NCBI GenBank assembly: GCA_023268355.1
Contig: JALNJK010000005.1
Coordinates: 1-64,000 of the forward strand
DNA from: Candidatus Terraquivivens tengchongensis
GTDB taxonomy: Archaea; Thermoproteota; Nitrososphaeria_A; Caldarchaeales; Wolframiiraptoraceae
Direction: 5' to 3'
DNA: 64,000 nt
The notes below the pieces were generated by a model. The model searched no databases, was not told the origin of the DNA, and saw nothing but the letters and a program-made list of their open reading frames with translations. This document shows, piece by piece, positions 35,242 to 44,127 of this stretch (position 1 is its first letter; every line of letters begins with the position of its first letter). Position numbers and translations under genes: made by a program.

Positions 35242-35816
35242 CTCGACACGAACTTCATGACCTGCTTGGCTATCAGCTTCGAAAGCCTTACAGGTTCCGG
35301 TATGCGACCGTGTAGTGTGAACTTATCTAACAATCTCTTACCAACGTTCAACTCAACGCCTAGGCATCTGATGAACACAGCGTATCCCGTCCAGAGTTTT
35401 ACCGCGCACCTTGCACCGTTCCTCTCATAAACCTCCACCCTGGCTTGCCAGTCGTCAGGAAAATTTTTTATGAAATATTCCCTTATGCCCTCGGATTCTT
35501 CGTAGGTTATACAGACCAGTGGCAGACCGATTGCCTCATACACTGCGTTGAGGTCCACTACGTTGTACCAGCTTATCACACAACCGCTCAGAATCATGGC
35601 GTTTATGTCTGTCCTGCCGAGCTTCCTGTAAAGTGAGATAACGGCCTCTGTTGCATCCATGCCGCCCACAGTACATTTAGTTATCGCCAGCCCGTCCACC
35701 ACAAAGTCACTCCTCATCACGACGCCTGCAACTATCGAGTTCTTGTTAAGCGTCCTATCGAAGCTCTCGGCTATCCCGAGGACACGGATGGCTGGCTTAT
35801 CTAACCTTAACTTCAA
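35238..35816 (-). CDS. DUF99-family protein
   Basis: This 192-residue archaeal protein matches DUF99: the N-terminal IRVLGIAESF block, VVAGVVMRSDF-like strand, DGLAITKCTVGGMDAT and the ILSGCVISWYNVVDL segment. The family is distantly related to endonuclease V by fold, but activity is not established. The TTG start at 35816 lies 4 nt after the stop of the nucleotidyltransferase gene and uses a GGAGGG site, so the two are one operon. Confidence 0.85.
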   Translation of the reverse strand: MKLRLDKPAIRVLGIAESFDRTLNKNSIVAGVVMRSDFVVDGLAITKCTVGGMDATEAVISLYRKLGRTDINAMILSGCVISWYNVVDLNAVYEAIGLPLVCITYEESEGIREYFIKNFPDDWQARVEVYERNGARCAVKLWTGYAVFIRCLGVELNVGKRLLDKFTLHGRIPEPVRLSKLIAKQVMKFVSS

Positions 35817-35820
35817 ATAG

Positions 35821-36993
35821 CTATCCCTCCTGCCAGTAGACCTCTCCGGGCTCCAAGACCGTTCCAGCTGGAACCCTGCTGTAAGGTGATATGACTGCGC
35901 CGAACTCCCTTCTACCGGTATCGACTAGTTTGCCTGAAACCATGGCCTTGACGGTCTCCTGTCCAACTGCCCTGTATCGTGTGGTGCATCCAGCGCCGAG
36001 CAAAGCACCTTCACCGACGACAGAATAGAATATTACAGAACCATCACCGATTGTAACGTTCTCCAAGATGAGCGAATTGCCTAGCATAACACCATCGCCC
36101 ACCAAGGCACCATCCAATACAACGGTGTACGGTAGGACCGAGGAACCTTTGCCCAGCTTTACGTTTTCGCCTAAGAAACAGGGGCCGAAGAGTTTAGCAC
36201 CATTCTCTGTCTCGACGTAAGCGCCCGGCCGCAAGAATTTACCATTCCTAGGTGAATAGTTGTGCTTGGATGAGAGGTATTCTAGGAAAGCGGCGTTAGC
36301 GTCCAATAGGTCCCATGCCCTTCCAATATCGAACCACAGACTATCGCTCACCTTCAGTACGTGTATTTTGTAGCCATCCTCAACGAGTAGGTTCAGTATG
36401 TCCGTCAGCTCATATTCGCCCCTCGCCGACGGCTTAATCTTAGAAAAGTAGTTGACGGACTCTGATGGAAGTATGTATGCGCCGGCATTCACATAGGCCT
36501 CGGCGGCTTTCCCCTCAGGTTTTTCTATCACGCACTCCAGAATTCCATCCTTCTCCTTCAACATACCAAAACTACTTGCGTCCTTAACCTTAACGGCCAG
36601 CATGACACCATCGCAACTACCTTTGCTGAAGGATGAGAGCAGCCTTCCCACAACATCCTCGGTTATCGTTATGTCGCCGTAGATGGTGAGGAAAGAATCC
36701 TCGCCCTCTAGGAAATCTTTACACACGTAAAGAGCGTGGGCTGTACCCAACAACACCTTCTGCGGAATGTACGTTATGTTCATCGGAAGACGTTCCTGTT
36801 CAACCACGCGCTTGATCGATTCGTCCATGTAAGCGACCGTCATGCCTACGTTGACTATTCCGTTGTTGAGGAGAGCCTCAAGTACCCTAATAAGTACGGG
36901 CTTATCAACGAGCGGTAATAGGTGCTTAGGTCTGAAGCTCGTGAGAGGTCTCAGTCTTTTGCCCAGGCCTGCGGCAAAAACTACGGCCTTCAA
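35821..36993 (-). CDS. Sugar-1-phosphate nucleotidylyltransferase with left-handed beta-helix domain
   Basis: A 390-residue bifunctional-looking enzyme. The N-terminal domain has the nucleotidyltransferase signature FAAGLGKRLRPLTSFRPKHL, including the catalytic Arg and Lys. Residues from about 250 form hexapeptide repeats (GENVKLGKGSSV, GDGVMLGNSLI, GDGSVIFYSVV) as in GlmU-like acetyltransferases. Archaeal relatives make UDP-GlcNAc or dTDP-glucose, so this probably supplies nucleotide sugars for surface glycans. Substrate choice is unclear. It diverges from dphB and is followed by DUF99. Confidence 0.88.
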   Translation of the reverse strand: MKAVVFAAGLGKRLRPLTSFRPKHLLPLVDKPVLIRVLEALLNNGIVNVGMTVAYMDESIKRVVEQERLPMNITYIPQKVLLGTAHALYVCKDFLEGEDSFLTIYGDITITEDVVGRLLSSFSKGSCDGVMLAVKVKDASSFGMLKEKDGILECVIEKPEGKAAEAYVNAGAYILPSESVNYFSKIKPSARGEYELTDILNLLVEDGYKIHVLKVSDSLWFDIGRAWDLLDANAAFLEYLSSKHNYSPRNGKFLRPGAYVETENGAKLFGPCFLGENVKLGKGSSVLPYTVVLDGALVGDGVMLGNSLILENVTIGDGSVIFYSVVGEGALLGAGCTTRYRAVGQETVKAMVSGKLVDTGRREFGAVISPYSRVPAGTVLEPGEVYWQEG

Positions 36994-37056
36994 TCGGCTT
37001 TACCAAATCTACGTCGTTTTAAAGGATATTAAGCTTTAATCTAAAACCTCTACCGC

Positions 37057-38094
37057 ATGAACATAACTTTCGTAGGTCTTGGCCTTGGTCCGAAGCGTTA
37101 CATCACGGAGGCAGCACTCGACAGCATCAAGGCTGCGGACGTTGTGTTCCTTGACACGTACACCGGAATCCTTCCTAAAGAAACCGTAGAATTTCTGCGT
37201 ACGGTCAGCAAACATTTTGTCCTGGCCGACCGCCGTCTGCTGGAAGATGGTATAGAGACGGTGCTGGCGGAGGCCGCTAAGAAGGATGTAGTCATAGCCG
37301 TCCAGGGCGACCCGTTCATAGCCACGACGCACGTCTCCATAATGCTCGAAGCACGTAAACGTGGAATCAAATGCAAGATAGTTAACGGTATATCCTCATA
37401 CTCTGTAGCGGCAAGCCTATCTGGCCTCCAGGCTTACAAATTCGGCAGGGCCGTTACGTTGCCAGCTGAGGGATGCGTCGAGCATGCGAAGTCTGTCTAC
37501 GAAAGTATCTTGGAGAACATGTCCAAAGGCCTGCACACGCTCGTCTTCCTTGACACCAAGGATGGCGGGTTAACCATACCCGTCGCCCTCAAACGTTTGA
37601 GAGAATTGGAAAGCTTACTAAGGAAGGGTTTGGTATCGGACGATAGGCTTGTAGTAGCCCTCGCAAGGTTAGGATATGAAGATGAGCTCATAAAGGCTGG
37701 GAGGGTTGCAGAGATTGCTGCAACGGATTTCCCAGAACCTCCGCACATGCTGATATTTCCCGGCAAGCTACACTTTCTAGAACGTGAGGCACTCATAAGG
37801 CTTCTCGGCGCTCCCCGCGAGTATGTCGAGGCTTACGAGCCGATAAACTATGAAGTAGACAGGGTGAAGCGCTACATCGATACATGCGAGAGGGTTCTGT
37901 CCAGCCTATGTGCCTCTGCTAAGGGGACAAGAGTTAATGACGTGCTGAACGTTGCCAAAAGCTATTTGGATGATTCAAAATTTTTCCTGAAGTCAGGAGA
38001 AATCTTCGATTCGCTATCCGCGATATCATACTGCGAAGGTTTGCTCGATGCTCTAAGAATGATGGGCTATGTCGAGTTCGATTGGAGGTTATGA
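37057..38094 (+). CDS. dphB: Diphthine synthase fused to a C-terminal DUF357 domain
   Basis: DphB methylates the modified histidine of elongation factor 2 on the way to diphthamide, using SAM. Residues 1-262 are the full diphthine synthase: MNITFVGLGLGPKRYITEAA, the VQGDPFIATTH motif and the NGISSYSVAAS loop. The usual protein ends there at about 265 residues. Here residues about 266-345 continue into a helical segment (CERVLSSL, AKSYLDDSKFFLKSGEIFDS, SYCEGLLDALRMMGY) that matches DUF357, normally a separate small archaeal protein. No frameshift is seen. The 3' end overlaps the topoisomerase gene by 28 nt. Confidence 0.9.
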   Translation: MNITFVGLGLGPKRYITEAALDSIKAADVVFLDTYTGILPKETVEFLRTVSKHFVLADRRLLEDGIETVLAEAAKKDVVIAVQGDPFIATTHVSIMLEARKRGIKCKIVNGISSYSVAASLSGLQAYKFGRAVTLPAEGCVEHAKSVYESILENMSKGLHTLVFLDTKDGGLTIPVALKRLRELESLLRKGLVSDDRLVVALARLGYEDELIKAGRVAEIAATDFPEPPHMLIFPGKLHFLEREALIRLLGAPREYVEAYEPINYEVDRVKRYIDTCERVLSSLCASAKGTRVNDVLNVAKSYLDDSKFFLKSGEIFDSLSAISYCEGLLDALRMMGYVEFDWRL

Positions 38095-39842
38095 TTCTTC
38101 GGCTTAAGCGCCCCAGCTAAGACCTCGGATATGTCTTTTATCTTCGCCTCGCACACTTTGTATAGCTCCTCGTAGACTTTCAGAGCTTGCTCGAGGCACT
38201 CGTCGTACGTCTTTGTGCCTTTGTTGACCATTTCCATAAATTCTTCAACAAACTTTCTTGTATCGGGCGTAACGAGCCTTTCGTCCACACTGGACAAAGC
38301 CTCGACAAGCTTCATGCCCAATTCCGTCGGATAAAAACTCCTGCCCCTCCTCACGGCATAGCCCCTCTCCATCACTATCTTTGGGTACTCAGCACGTGTG
38401 GCATCCGTTCCTATGCCGTTCTTCTCCATGAGCTCCAATAACGCCGATTCCGTGAGCCTCGGCGGAGGTCTGGTTTTATCTTCCTTCAGCTCCGACTTAA
38501 CAACCTCTAAAATATCACCAGGCGATAATCTGGGCATGGGTGCATCTTTTGGCATAAAGTACTCGAATATTTCAAAGAACCCTTTCCTTCTAATTACGGC
38601 ACCCGATGCCTTTACGACTGCACCTCCCACTCCTATTTCTGCAGAACTCTCCGCAAGCTCGGCGTCGTTGAACAACGTGTTCGCGGCAAACCTCCTCGCT
38701 ATGTATTCCCAGACAGTCCTCTTAAGCGAACCATCCTTAGGATATGGCTTTATGGGGTATATTGGAGGATGGGCACCGTCGTCCTTTCTTCCGTTGAGCG
38801 GCTCGATCCGTATTTTCTCCAAGTCTCCGAGCAGCTCCGATAGGTCGGATTGGGCCAAAGCCTCAATGGGTTCTTTGAAGTTAAAGTCGTACCTGAACCT
38901 GTTGGTCTCAGTCCTCGGATAAGAGCAGTAACCCTCAGCATAAAGCTCCTCTGCCACGGAGAGCAGAGTCGCCGCCGATACTCCTGTTATCTTCGTCAAA
39001 TCCTTGAGGAGCGTATCGGTATCGGGGGGTAATGGTCTGCGGATTGTCTTTCTTTCCTCATCATAGGATATGACGTGCCCAGTCTTCTGCCCCTCAACGC
39101 TTTTCCAAACGGCCTTGGCCCTTTCGGCGTCTTTCATGTTTTCGCTTTTAGCCTCAAACTCCTTGCCGTCTTTCGTTCTGAACTTTATCCGAATGTACCA
39201 GAACGGCTCTGGCGTGAAGGATATTATTTCTTTCTCCCGTTTAACGATAAAGCCCAAAGTGGGCGACTGGCAGGAGCCCCACGATATTAGCCTGACGTTT
39301 CGGCGTTTTCTCGTCTCCTTTGTAAGAAGTCTCGTGAAGGCCGCTCCAGTCACGAGGTCGAAGTGTTGTCTGAGCATAGCTTTCATGACCCAGTTCATGT
39401 TTAATGAATCTTCGAGGTTGTTCCATGCCCTCCAAAGCTCGCCTGGGTTCGTCGAGTTAAACCTCATCCGCTTGTATGACGCTTGGTTACCCTTAGTAGC
39501 CCTATAGATTGAAAGTATCTCATAACCTATAAGTTCGCCTTCTGAATCGTTGTCCGTCGCTACGACGAGCACACCGTCTTTTTTGAAAGCCTTCTCAAGT
39601 TCTTTGTAAGACCTCTCGTCGGAGACGATGCTTCTAAATTCTCTGACCGAAAATAGCTTGGACGGATCTATGCTGTTCCATTCATAGCCTTCAGGGAAGT
39701 CTGCGTTCAGTACGTGACCCCTAACGGAAGTGACGTAAGCGTTTATGCCTTTACTCTTCAGTAACCTTGCTATGCTCCTTGCAACGCTCGGCTTTTCCGC
39801 CACGACTATGTAGTGATATGTTTCGTCTCCGTTCACGTGCAT
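38067..39842 (-). CDS. topA: Type IA DNA topoisomerase (topoisomerase III-like)
   Basis: A 591-residue enzyme that relaxes negative supercoils and resolves recombination intermediates by single-strand passage. It has an N-terminal Toprim domain with VVAEKPSVARSIA and the metal-binding DNDSEGELIG, and the catalytic tyrosine Y308 in GYCSYPRTET. The tower and gate regions follow, with late NGIGTDATRAEYP. No C-terminal zinc fingers are present, unlike bacterial TopoI, and no helicase domain, so this is not reverse gyrase. The N-terminal residues before YHYIVVAEKP may be slightly overextended. Confidence 0.94.
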   Translation of the reverse strand: MHVNGDETYHYIVVAEKPSVARSIARLLKSKGINAYVTSVRGHVLNADFPEGYEWNSIDPSKLFSVREFRSIVSDERSYKELEKAFKKDGVLVVATDNDSEGELIGYEILSIYRATKGNQASYKRMRFNSTNPGELWRAWNNLEDSLNMNWVMKAMLRQHFDLVTGAAFTRLLTKETRKRRNVRLISWGSCQSPTLGFIVKREKEIISFTPEPFWYIRIKFRTKDGKEFEAKSENMKDAERAKAVWKSVEGQKTGHVISYDEERKTIRRPLPPDTDTLLKDLTKITGVSAATLLSVAEELYAEGYCSYPRTETNRFRYDFNFKEPIEALAQSDLSELLGDLEKIRIEPLNGRKDDGAHPPIYPIKPYPKDGSLKRTVWEYIARRFAANTLFNDAELAESSAEIGVGGAVVKASGAVIRRKGFFEIFEYFMPKDAPMPRLSPGDILEVVKSELKEDKTRPPPRLTESALLELMEKNGIGTDATRAEYPKIVMERGYAVRRGRSFYPTELGMKLVEALSSVDERLVTPDTRKFVEEFMEMVNKGTKTYDECLEQALKVYEELYKVCEAKIKDISEVLAGALKPKNHNLQSNST

Positions 39843-39943
39843 CCAGCCCTATTGACATGAATGCGTGAAATCTTTGCTTTATTACGTTTATGCGTGGAAA
39901 GTTTAAACAAGAAATAAATACCCGCGAAATTTACAGTACGATC

Positions 39944-40306
39944 ATGAGTAGAAGCGAGTCGTGTTATAAATGGGCAGACGTTCCAGAGGATAAGTTAAGA
40001 CCTGATCTAAGTAGGAAGGTAATACACGGAGAAAACGTCACGATTGCTATGTTCTCCCTCAAGAAAGGAGCAAAAGTCGATTCGCACAAGCACGTTAACG
40101 AGCAGATGAGTTGTGTCCTTTCTGGAGCTGTTAAGTTCATCATGGCTGATGGAAAGGAGTATGTGTTATCGCAAGGTATGGTGATGCATCTCCCACCAAA
40201 CGTTGAGCATGCTGCCCTAGCATTAGAGGACTCGGTTGTTATGGACGTCTTCAGCCCTCCAAGGGATGATTGGAAAAAAGGCACTGACCAATACTTAAGA
40301 AAATAA
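39944..40306 (+). CDS. Cupin-domain protein
   Basis: A single-cupin protein of about 120 residues. Motif 1 is KVDSHKHVNEQMSCVLSG, with two His and a Glu-type ligand, and motif 2 is HLPPNVEHAALA. Such cupins bind a metal and act as small dioxygenases, isomerases or sensors; no more can be said. The ATG at 39944 fits a TATA-like AAGTTTAAAC about 45 nt upstream. A longer frame from 39890 would read through that promoter. Confidence 0.82.
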   Translation: MSRSESCYKWADVPEDKLRPDLSRKVIHGENVTIAMFSLKKGAKVDSHKHVNEQMSCVLSGAVKFIMADGKEYVLSQGMVMHLPPNVEHAALALEDSVVMDVFSPPRDDWKKGTDQYLRK

Positions 40307-40360
40307 AACGTTTAAAAGAATGCCCCCTCTTTTTCTACATAATAATGGGCGATATCGTTA

Positions 40361-40834
40361 ATGGCCAGCGCTACACAAAAGAAGACTGTCTTAGCTTCTG
40401 GTGCCTTTGATATTTTGCATCCTGGTCACATAAAGTTTTTGGAAAAAGCGAAGCGAATGGGCGGCAAAAATTCCAGGCTTATAGTGATCGTTGCTAGGGA
40501 TAAGACAATCAAAGAAAATAAGGGAAGGGATGCAATCTTCAGCGATAAGGCTAGACTCTCCATAGTTCAAGCCCTGAAGCCTGTGGACAAGGCTGTATTG
40601 GGATACCGGCCGTTCTCCTTTGAAAAGGTAGTCAAGAAGTACAAGCCGGACATCGTAGTCTTTGGTTACGATCAGGTATGGCTCATGAAGCGGTTCAAGG
40701 AGCTATGCCGAAGAAGGAAATGGAACATCAAGGTCAAGGTGCTGAAGAAGTACAACCTCGGAAGCCTTAACAGTAGCTCGGATGTGATAAAGAAGATCAA
40801 AAAGCTTCGGATACTCAAAAGAAGAGCAAGATAA
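40361..40834 (+). CDS. ribL: FAD synthase (archaeal RibL type)
   Basis: A 157-residue cytidylyltransferase-fold enzyme that transfers AMP (or CMP) to FMN. The nucleotide-binding motif is FDILHPGHIKFLEKA (HxGH), and the downstream FGYDQVWLMK replaces the usual ISSTxIR-type element, as in the archaeal RibL family. Length and the basic C-terminal tail (KKIKKLRILKRRAR) fit. A glycerol-3-phosphate cytidylyltransferase is the main alternative. It is 54 nt after the cupin gene and may be co-transcribed with it. Confidence 0.85.
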   Translation: MASATQKKTVLASGAFDILHPGHIKFLEKAKRMGGKNSRLIVIVARDKTIKENKGRDAIFSDKARLSIVQALKPVDKAVLGYRPFSFEKVVKKYKPDIVVFGYDQVWLMKRFKELCRRRKWNIKVKVLKKYNLGSLNSSSDVIKKIKKLRILKRRAR

Positions 40835-41015
40835 TACCAGCGATTATCAGCAATATTACCATGAATGCTATCAACCCGCTTGCAATCGAAAAGACGAAAG
40901 AAGGTGTCGTAAGCCAATAGAGAAAAAGTATGCCGGAAACGAGCATGATCGCTCCTAGAATTTTCGTCCATATCGTAACCAGATACGACTTGATTGTGCT
41001 CATGCTTTTCACCAT
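40815..41015 (-). CDS. Small two-helix membrane protein
   Basis: About 66 residues from ATG 41015 (MVKSMSTIKSYLV). Two membrane helices are obvious: ILGAIMLVSGILFLYWL, and a strongly hydrophobic C-terminal one ending IILLFF. No family is recognised. The frame also extends to 41072 with a polar, less convincing N-terminus. It overlaps the end of ribL by 20 nt in the convergent orientation. Confidence 0.55.
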   Translation of the reverse strand: MVKSMSTIKSYLVTIWTKILGAIMLVSGILFLYWLTTPSFVFSIASGLIAFMVILLIIAGIILLFF

Positions 41016-41183
41016 CCTTTCGGTACCAGGAATTATATTTACGTTACGCGAGCTTGTGCGGCGTGCGGACAAGATATTATGAGGTTTGATAAATGGATAG
41101 TCTCGATGTGATATTCTTCATCAAGATACTAAGAAGGGCTAAATACTTCGCTGAACGAAGTGGTTTTCAAAGGTAGATAATAA

Positions 41184-41816
41184 ATGAAAATCCCAGGAAT
41201 AACGAAAAAAAGGGATGAGGAAGTAAAGGTAGTAGGTGTGACCGATATGGGCTTTGCCAGGGATAGGCTCATGGATGTTATCACGCAGCTTAAGATCCAA
41301 GCGGAGAAGCTAAACAGAACGTCCCAGAGACTCGCAGCAAGGGGCAAGGAACTGTTCGAGATGTGTGTAAGGGCGGAGCAGGAGAGGGATAAGGGCAGGG
41401 CGACGATATACGCCAACGAAATAGCTCAGCTCAGGAAGATATCTCGTACGATACTGAAGAGCCAGCTTTCCTTAGAGAAGGTGATCCTAAGACTAGAGAC
41501 GGTGAAGGAATTTGGAGACGTTATGAACGTCCTTGGTCCGGCAACGAGCATAATAAGGCAGGTGCAATCGGAGATTTCTGGCCTAGTCCCAGAGGTTGCC
41601 TATAATCTGAGACAAGTTGACGATATGCTCGAGAGCATAATCGTCGAGGCTGGAAGTGTAACAGGCGCATCCGTCCAGGTTATGGTGAGTGACAGCGAGG
41701 CACAGAGGATACTCGAAGAAGCTGCTGAGATAGCTGCTCAGCGCATGAAGAGCACGTTCCCCGACTTGCCGGAAGGTTACAAGCACCTGGAGACCTCGAC
41801 AGAGCCGAAGCAGTAG
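41184..41816 (+). CDS. cdvB: ESCRT-III/Snf7-family protein (CdvB paralogue)
   Basis: A 210-residue, highly charged helical protein of the ESCRT-III family, which forms division or membrane-scission filaments in TACK archaea. Long helices cover residues about 25-130 (VITQLKIQAEKLNRTSQRL, EQERDKGRATIYANEIAQLR). A later helix carries EAQRILEEAAEIAAQRM. The C-terminal region is short and lacks a clear winged helix or MIM2 motif, so it resembles CdvB1/CdvB2-type paralogues rather than the primary CdvB. No cdvA or cdvC lies nearby. Confidence 0.85.
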   Translation: MKIPGITKKRDEEVKVVGVTDMGFARDRLMDVITQLKIQAEKLNRTSQRLAARGKELFEMCVRAEQERDKGRATIYANEIAQLRKISRTILKSQLSLEKVILRLETVKEFGDVMNVLGPATSIIRQVQSEISGLVPEVAYNLRQVDDMLESIIVEAGSVTGASVQVMVSDSEAQRILEEAAEIAAQRMKSTFPDLPEGYKHLETSTEPKQ

Positions 41817-41944
41817 CCAGTAGCCGACGACACTAATACATCGATAGCCCCGCTACGGTTACGATAAAGCGTAGTATAGAAAGGAAGACGACCTACCAAA
41901 TACCAAAAAATTATGTATATTTACTTATGCTAACATGCTTTTAC

Positions 41945-43540
41945 TTAACATTGTGTTTTCGATGACGATGACCGTCTTTCTAAGACTCCGAGTTTGTAAA
42001 CATAACCGTCGACTATAGCGTTTAAACTTGCTTCTAGTATATTTTTTGATACATACGTTGTTGTCCAAGAGGCATCCTTACACATGAACTCTACGAAAAT
42101 CCTCACAGATGCTGCTGTACCGTCTTCGCTGTCTACAACGCTTACCTTGTAGTTAACAAGTTTCGTATCTTTCAACTCTTGGAACTTACTCGATAAGGCC
42201 TCCTTAAGGGCCACATCCAACGCATGAACCGGACCAACACCTTCTCCTATTGCTGCGATAACATTCCCGCCTATGTCTACGGACACTATTGCCCTAGATA
42301 CGGGACTGTCTTTGGATTTAGAAGTCTCGACCCACCAGAAAGTTACTTTAAAACATGTGGGGTCTATTCCTAGGGACTTTAGCATCAAGAGCTTCACAGT
42401 AGCGTCGGCGAGTTCAAGATGATATCCTTCAGCCTCCAGCCTCTTTACTTCCTCTAGACATCTTGCCATATCTTGCTTTGATAATTCCAGACCGAGTTCC
42501 TTTGCCATATTCACAAGTACGGACCTTCCCGAAAGTTCTGACACAGACACTATTCTGCTGTTTCCGACAAGTGTTGGCTCTACGTGCTCGTAACTCCTCG
42601 GATTCTTAAGCACGGCATCCACGTGCACCCCAGCCTTATGCGCGAATGCATTCCTCCCAGTATAAGGTTGTCCCAAAATTTCCGGCATGCCTGTAACTTC
42701 GTATACATATCTCGAGACCTTCGTTAGCATTTTTAGGCCATCTTTATTCTTAAGAACATCGTACCCCATCTTCAGCTTTAGGTTCGGTATTATTTGACAA
42801 AGGTCAGCGTTCCCACATCTTTCTCCAAGCCCGTTTATAGTTCCTTGTACATGTCTAACACCTGATTCCACGGCAATTAATGTATTAGCAACAGCAAGTC
42901 CCGAATCATTATGTGTATGCACTCCCAGCTGACAACCAACAATATTCCTGACGTAAGTTGTTATGCTTTTAACATCATTAAATAACGAACCGCCATTTGT
43001 ATCACAAAGCACAATAGTTCTGGCCTTAGAGTCTAATGCTGCTTTAACGACCTCTATGGCATAGTCTTTGTTATCCTTAAACCCATCATAGAAATGTTCC
43101 GCATCGAATATGACATCCAAGCCATGCTCCCTAAGGTAGTCTATAGTATCAGTAATCAACTGTATGTTCTCTTCTGGTGTACACTTAAGAACTTCTTTAA
43201 CATGCAGAATCCAACTTTTCCCGAATATAACAGCAATCTCCACATCTGCCTTTAGTATAGCATTCAAAGATGGATCATCGTTTACCTTTATGTCCTTTCG
43301 TTTTGTGCTACCGAACGCGGCTATCTTGCTATTCTTTAAGGATATTTCTTTAACGAATTTAAAGAATTCTTCATCCTTTGGGTTTGAGCCTGGCCATCCT
43401 GCCTCGATTATATCTACGCCAAGCTCATCTAGCATATTTACTATGTTAAACTTATCTCGAAGGGTAAAAGTAATACCTCTCGTCTGCGCCCCGTCCCTGA
43501 GCGTCGTATCGAGAATTTCAACGTAATCGAAACCATTCAC
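41945..43540 (-). CDS. cimA: (R)-Citramalate synthase (CimA type)
   Basis: Condenses acetyl-CoA with pyruvate to citramalate, the first step of the threonine-independent route to isoleucine. About 531 residues from the GTG at 43540 (VNGFDYVEILDTTLRDGAQ). The TIM-barrel active site has DTTLRDGAQ, the metal ligands HTHNDSG and the NGLGERCGNADL block. The C-terminal LeuA dimer domain starts near residue 390. An in-frame TTG at 43642 would add 34 residues that do not fit the family. The long form matches citramalate rather than 2-isopropylmalate synthase, though a homologous acyl substrate is possible. Confidence 0.88.
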   Translation of the reverse strand: MNGFDYVEILDTTLRDGAQTRGITFTLRDKFNIVNMLDELGVDIIEAGWPGSNPKDEEFFKFVKEISLKNSKIAAFGSTKRKDIKVNDDPSLNAILKADVEIAVIFGKSWILHVKEVLKCTPEENIQLITDTIDYLREHGLDVIFDAEHFYDGFKDNKDYAIEVVKAALDSKARTIVLCDTNGGSLFNDVKSITTYVRNIVGCQLGVHTHNDSGLAVANTLIAVESGVRHVQGTINGLGERCGNADLCQIIPNLKLKMGYDVLKNKDGLKMLTKVSRYVYEVTGMPEILGQPYTGRNAFAHKAGVHVDAVLKNPRSYEHVEPTLVGNSRIVSVSELSGRSVLVNMAKELGLELSKQDMARCLEEVKRLEAEGYHLELADATVKLLMLKSLGIDPTCFKVTFWWVETSKSKDSPVSRAIVSVDIGGNVIAAIGEGVGPVHALDVALKEALSSKFQELKDTKLVNYKVSVVDSEDGTAASVRIFVEFMCKDASWTTTYVSKNILEASLNAIVDGYVYKLGVLERRSSSSKTQC

Positions 43541-43656
43541 CTCAAACTTTTGGGTATTATAAATCGATGGATGTGTATAAATATTTTTTTGGATATCATG
43601 CGGTTCAGCATTTATTAGTAAAATTGTAGTAATTGGTGTCAAGAATTTTGAGGGCG

Positions 43657-44061
43657 TTACTTTCTTTTATGTTGAACAAGCTCGTACAAGACACCATGAA
43701 GATCGTTTGGGCTCACGAATGCTATAAGCATATTTAGAACTTCGCTTATTGGCTTCTCGCCTACGAATGACATTCCAAGCTTCTTTAGCCTCTCAACTTC
43801 TTCCTCTATATCGTCAACCTCCACACCGATATGATGTAAGCCCTCGCCCCTTTCTTCAAGCGATCTATAAATATCAGAATCGGAAGATAGGGGTTGCAAA
43901 AGCTCTAGTATTGTGTTATTGAACTTTATCCAAACGAGCTTCAGCCTCCCTTCATCGATTATATGTTCTCCAACTAGCGAACCATTCAGCAACCTCAAGA
44001 AAGTTTCCTTCGCCCTATCGGCATCTTTTACAACTATGCTAATATGGTGAAGCCTTACCAT
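43657..44061 (-). CDS. mce: Methylmalonyl-CoA epimerase
   Basis: A 134-residue vicinal-oxygen-chelate fold protein that interconverts (2S)- and (2R)-methylmalonyl-CoA. It has the first metal His in RLHHISIVVKDADRA, the second in GLHHIGVEVDDIEEEV and a Glu in VLYELVQ near the end. The family pattern (HHISI...GLHHI...ELVQ) is distinctive. In TACK archaea the enzyme works in propionyl-CoA or 3-hydroxypropionate/4-hydroxybutyrate pathways. It sits 14-117 nt upstream of cimA on the same strand depending on the cimA start. Confidence 0.9.
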   Translation of the reverse strand: MVRLHHISIVVKDADRAKETFLRLLNGSLVGEHIIDEGRLKLVWIKFNNTILELLQPLSSDSDIYRSLEERGEGLHHIGVEVDDIEEEVERLKKLGMSFVGEKPISEVLNMLIAFVSPNDLHGVLYELVQHKRK

Positions 44062-44127
44062 ACGACGTCATGATTGAATGATCCGCACTCTTATTAAGCG
44101 TTGCGCTATAGATGCGTACAAAGGTTG

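Noticed and set aside
38067-39842. Reverse gyrase
   Set aside because: The type IA topoisomerase has no N-terminal helicase module; a reverse gyrase may exist elsewhere but not here.
43541-43642. Longer N-terminus for citramalate synthase
   Set aside because: It uses a TTG and adds residues lacking family resemblance across an AT-rich, TATA-like stretch; the GTG at 43540 gives the usual length.
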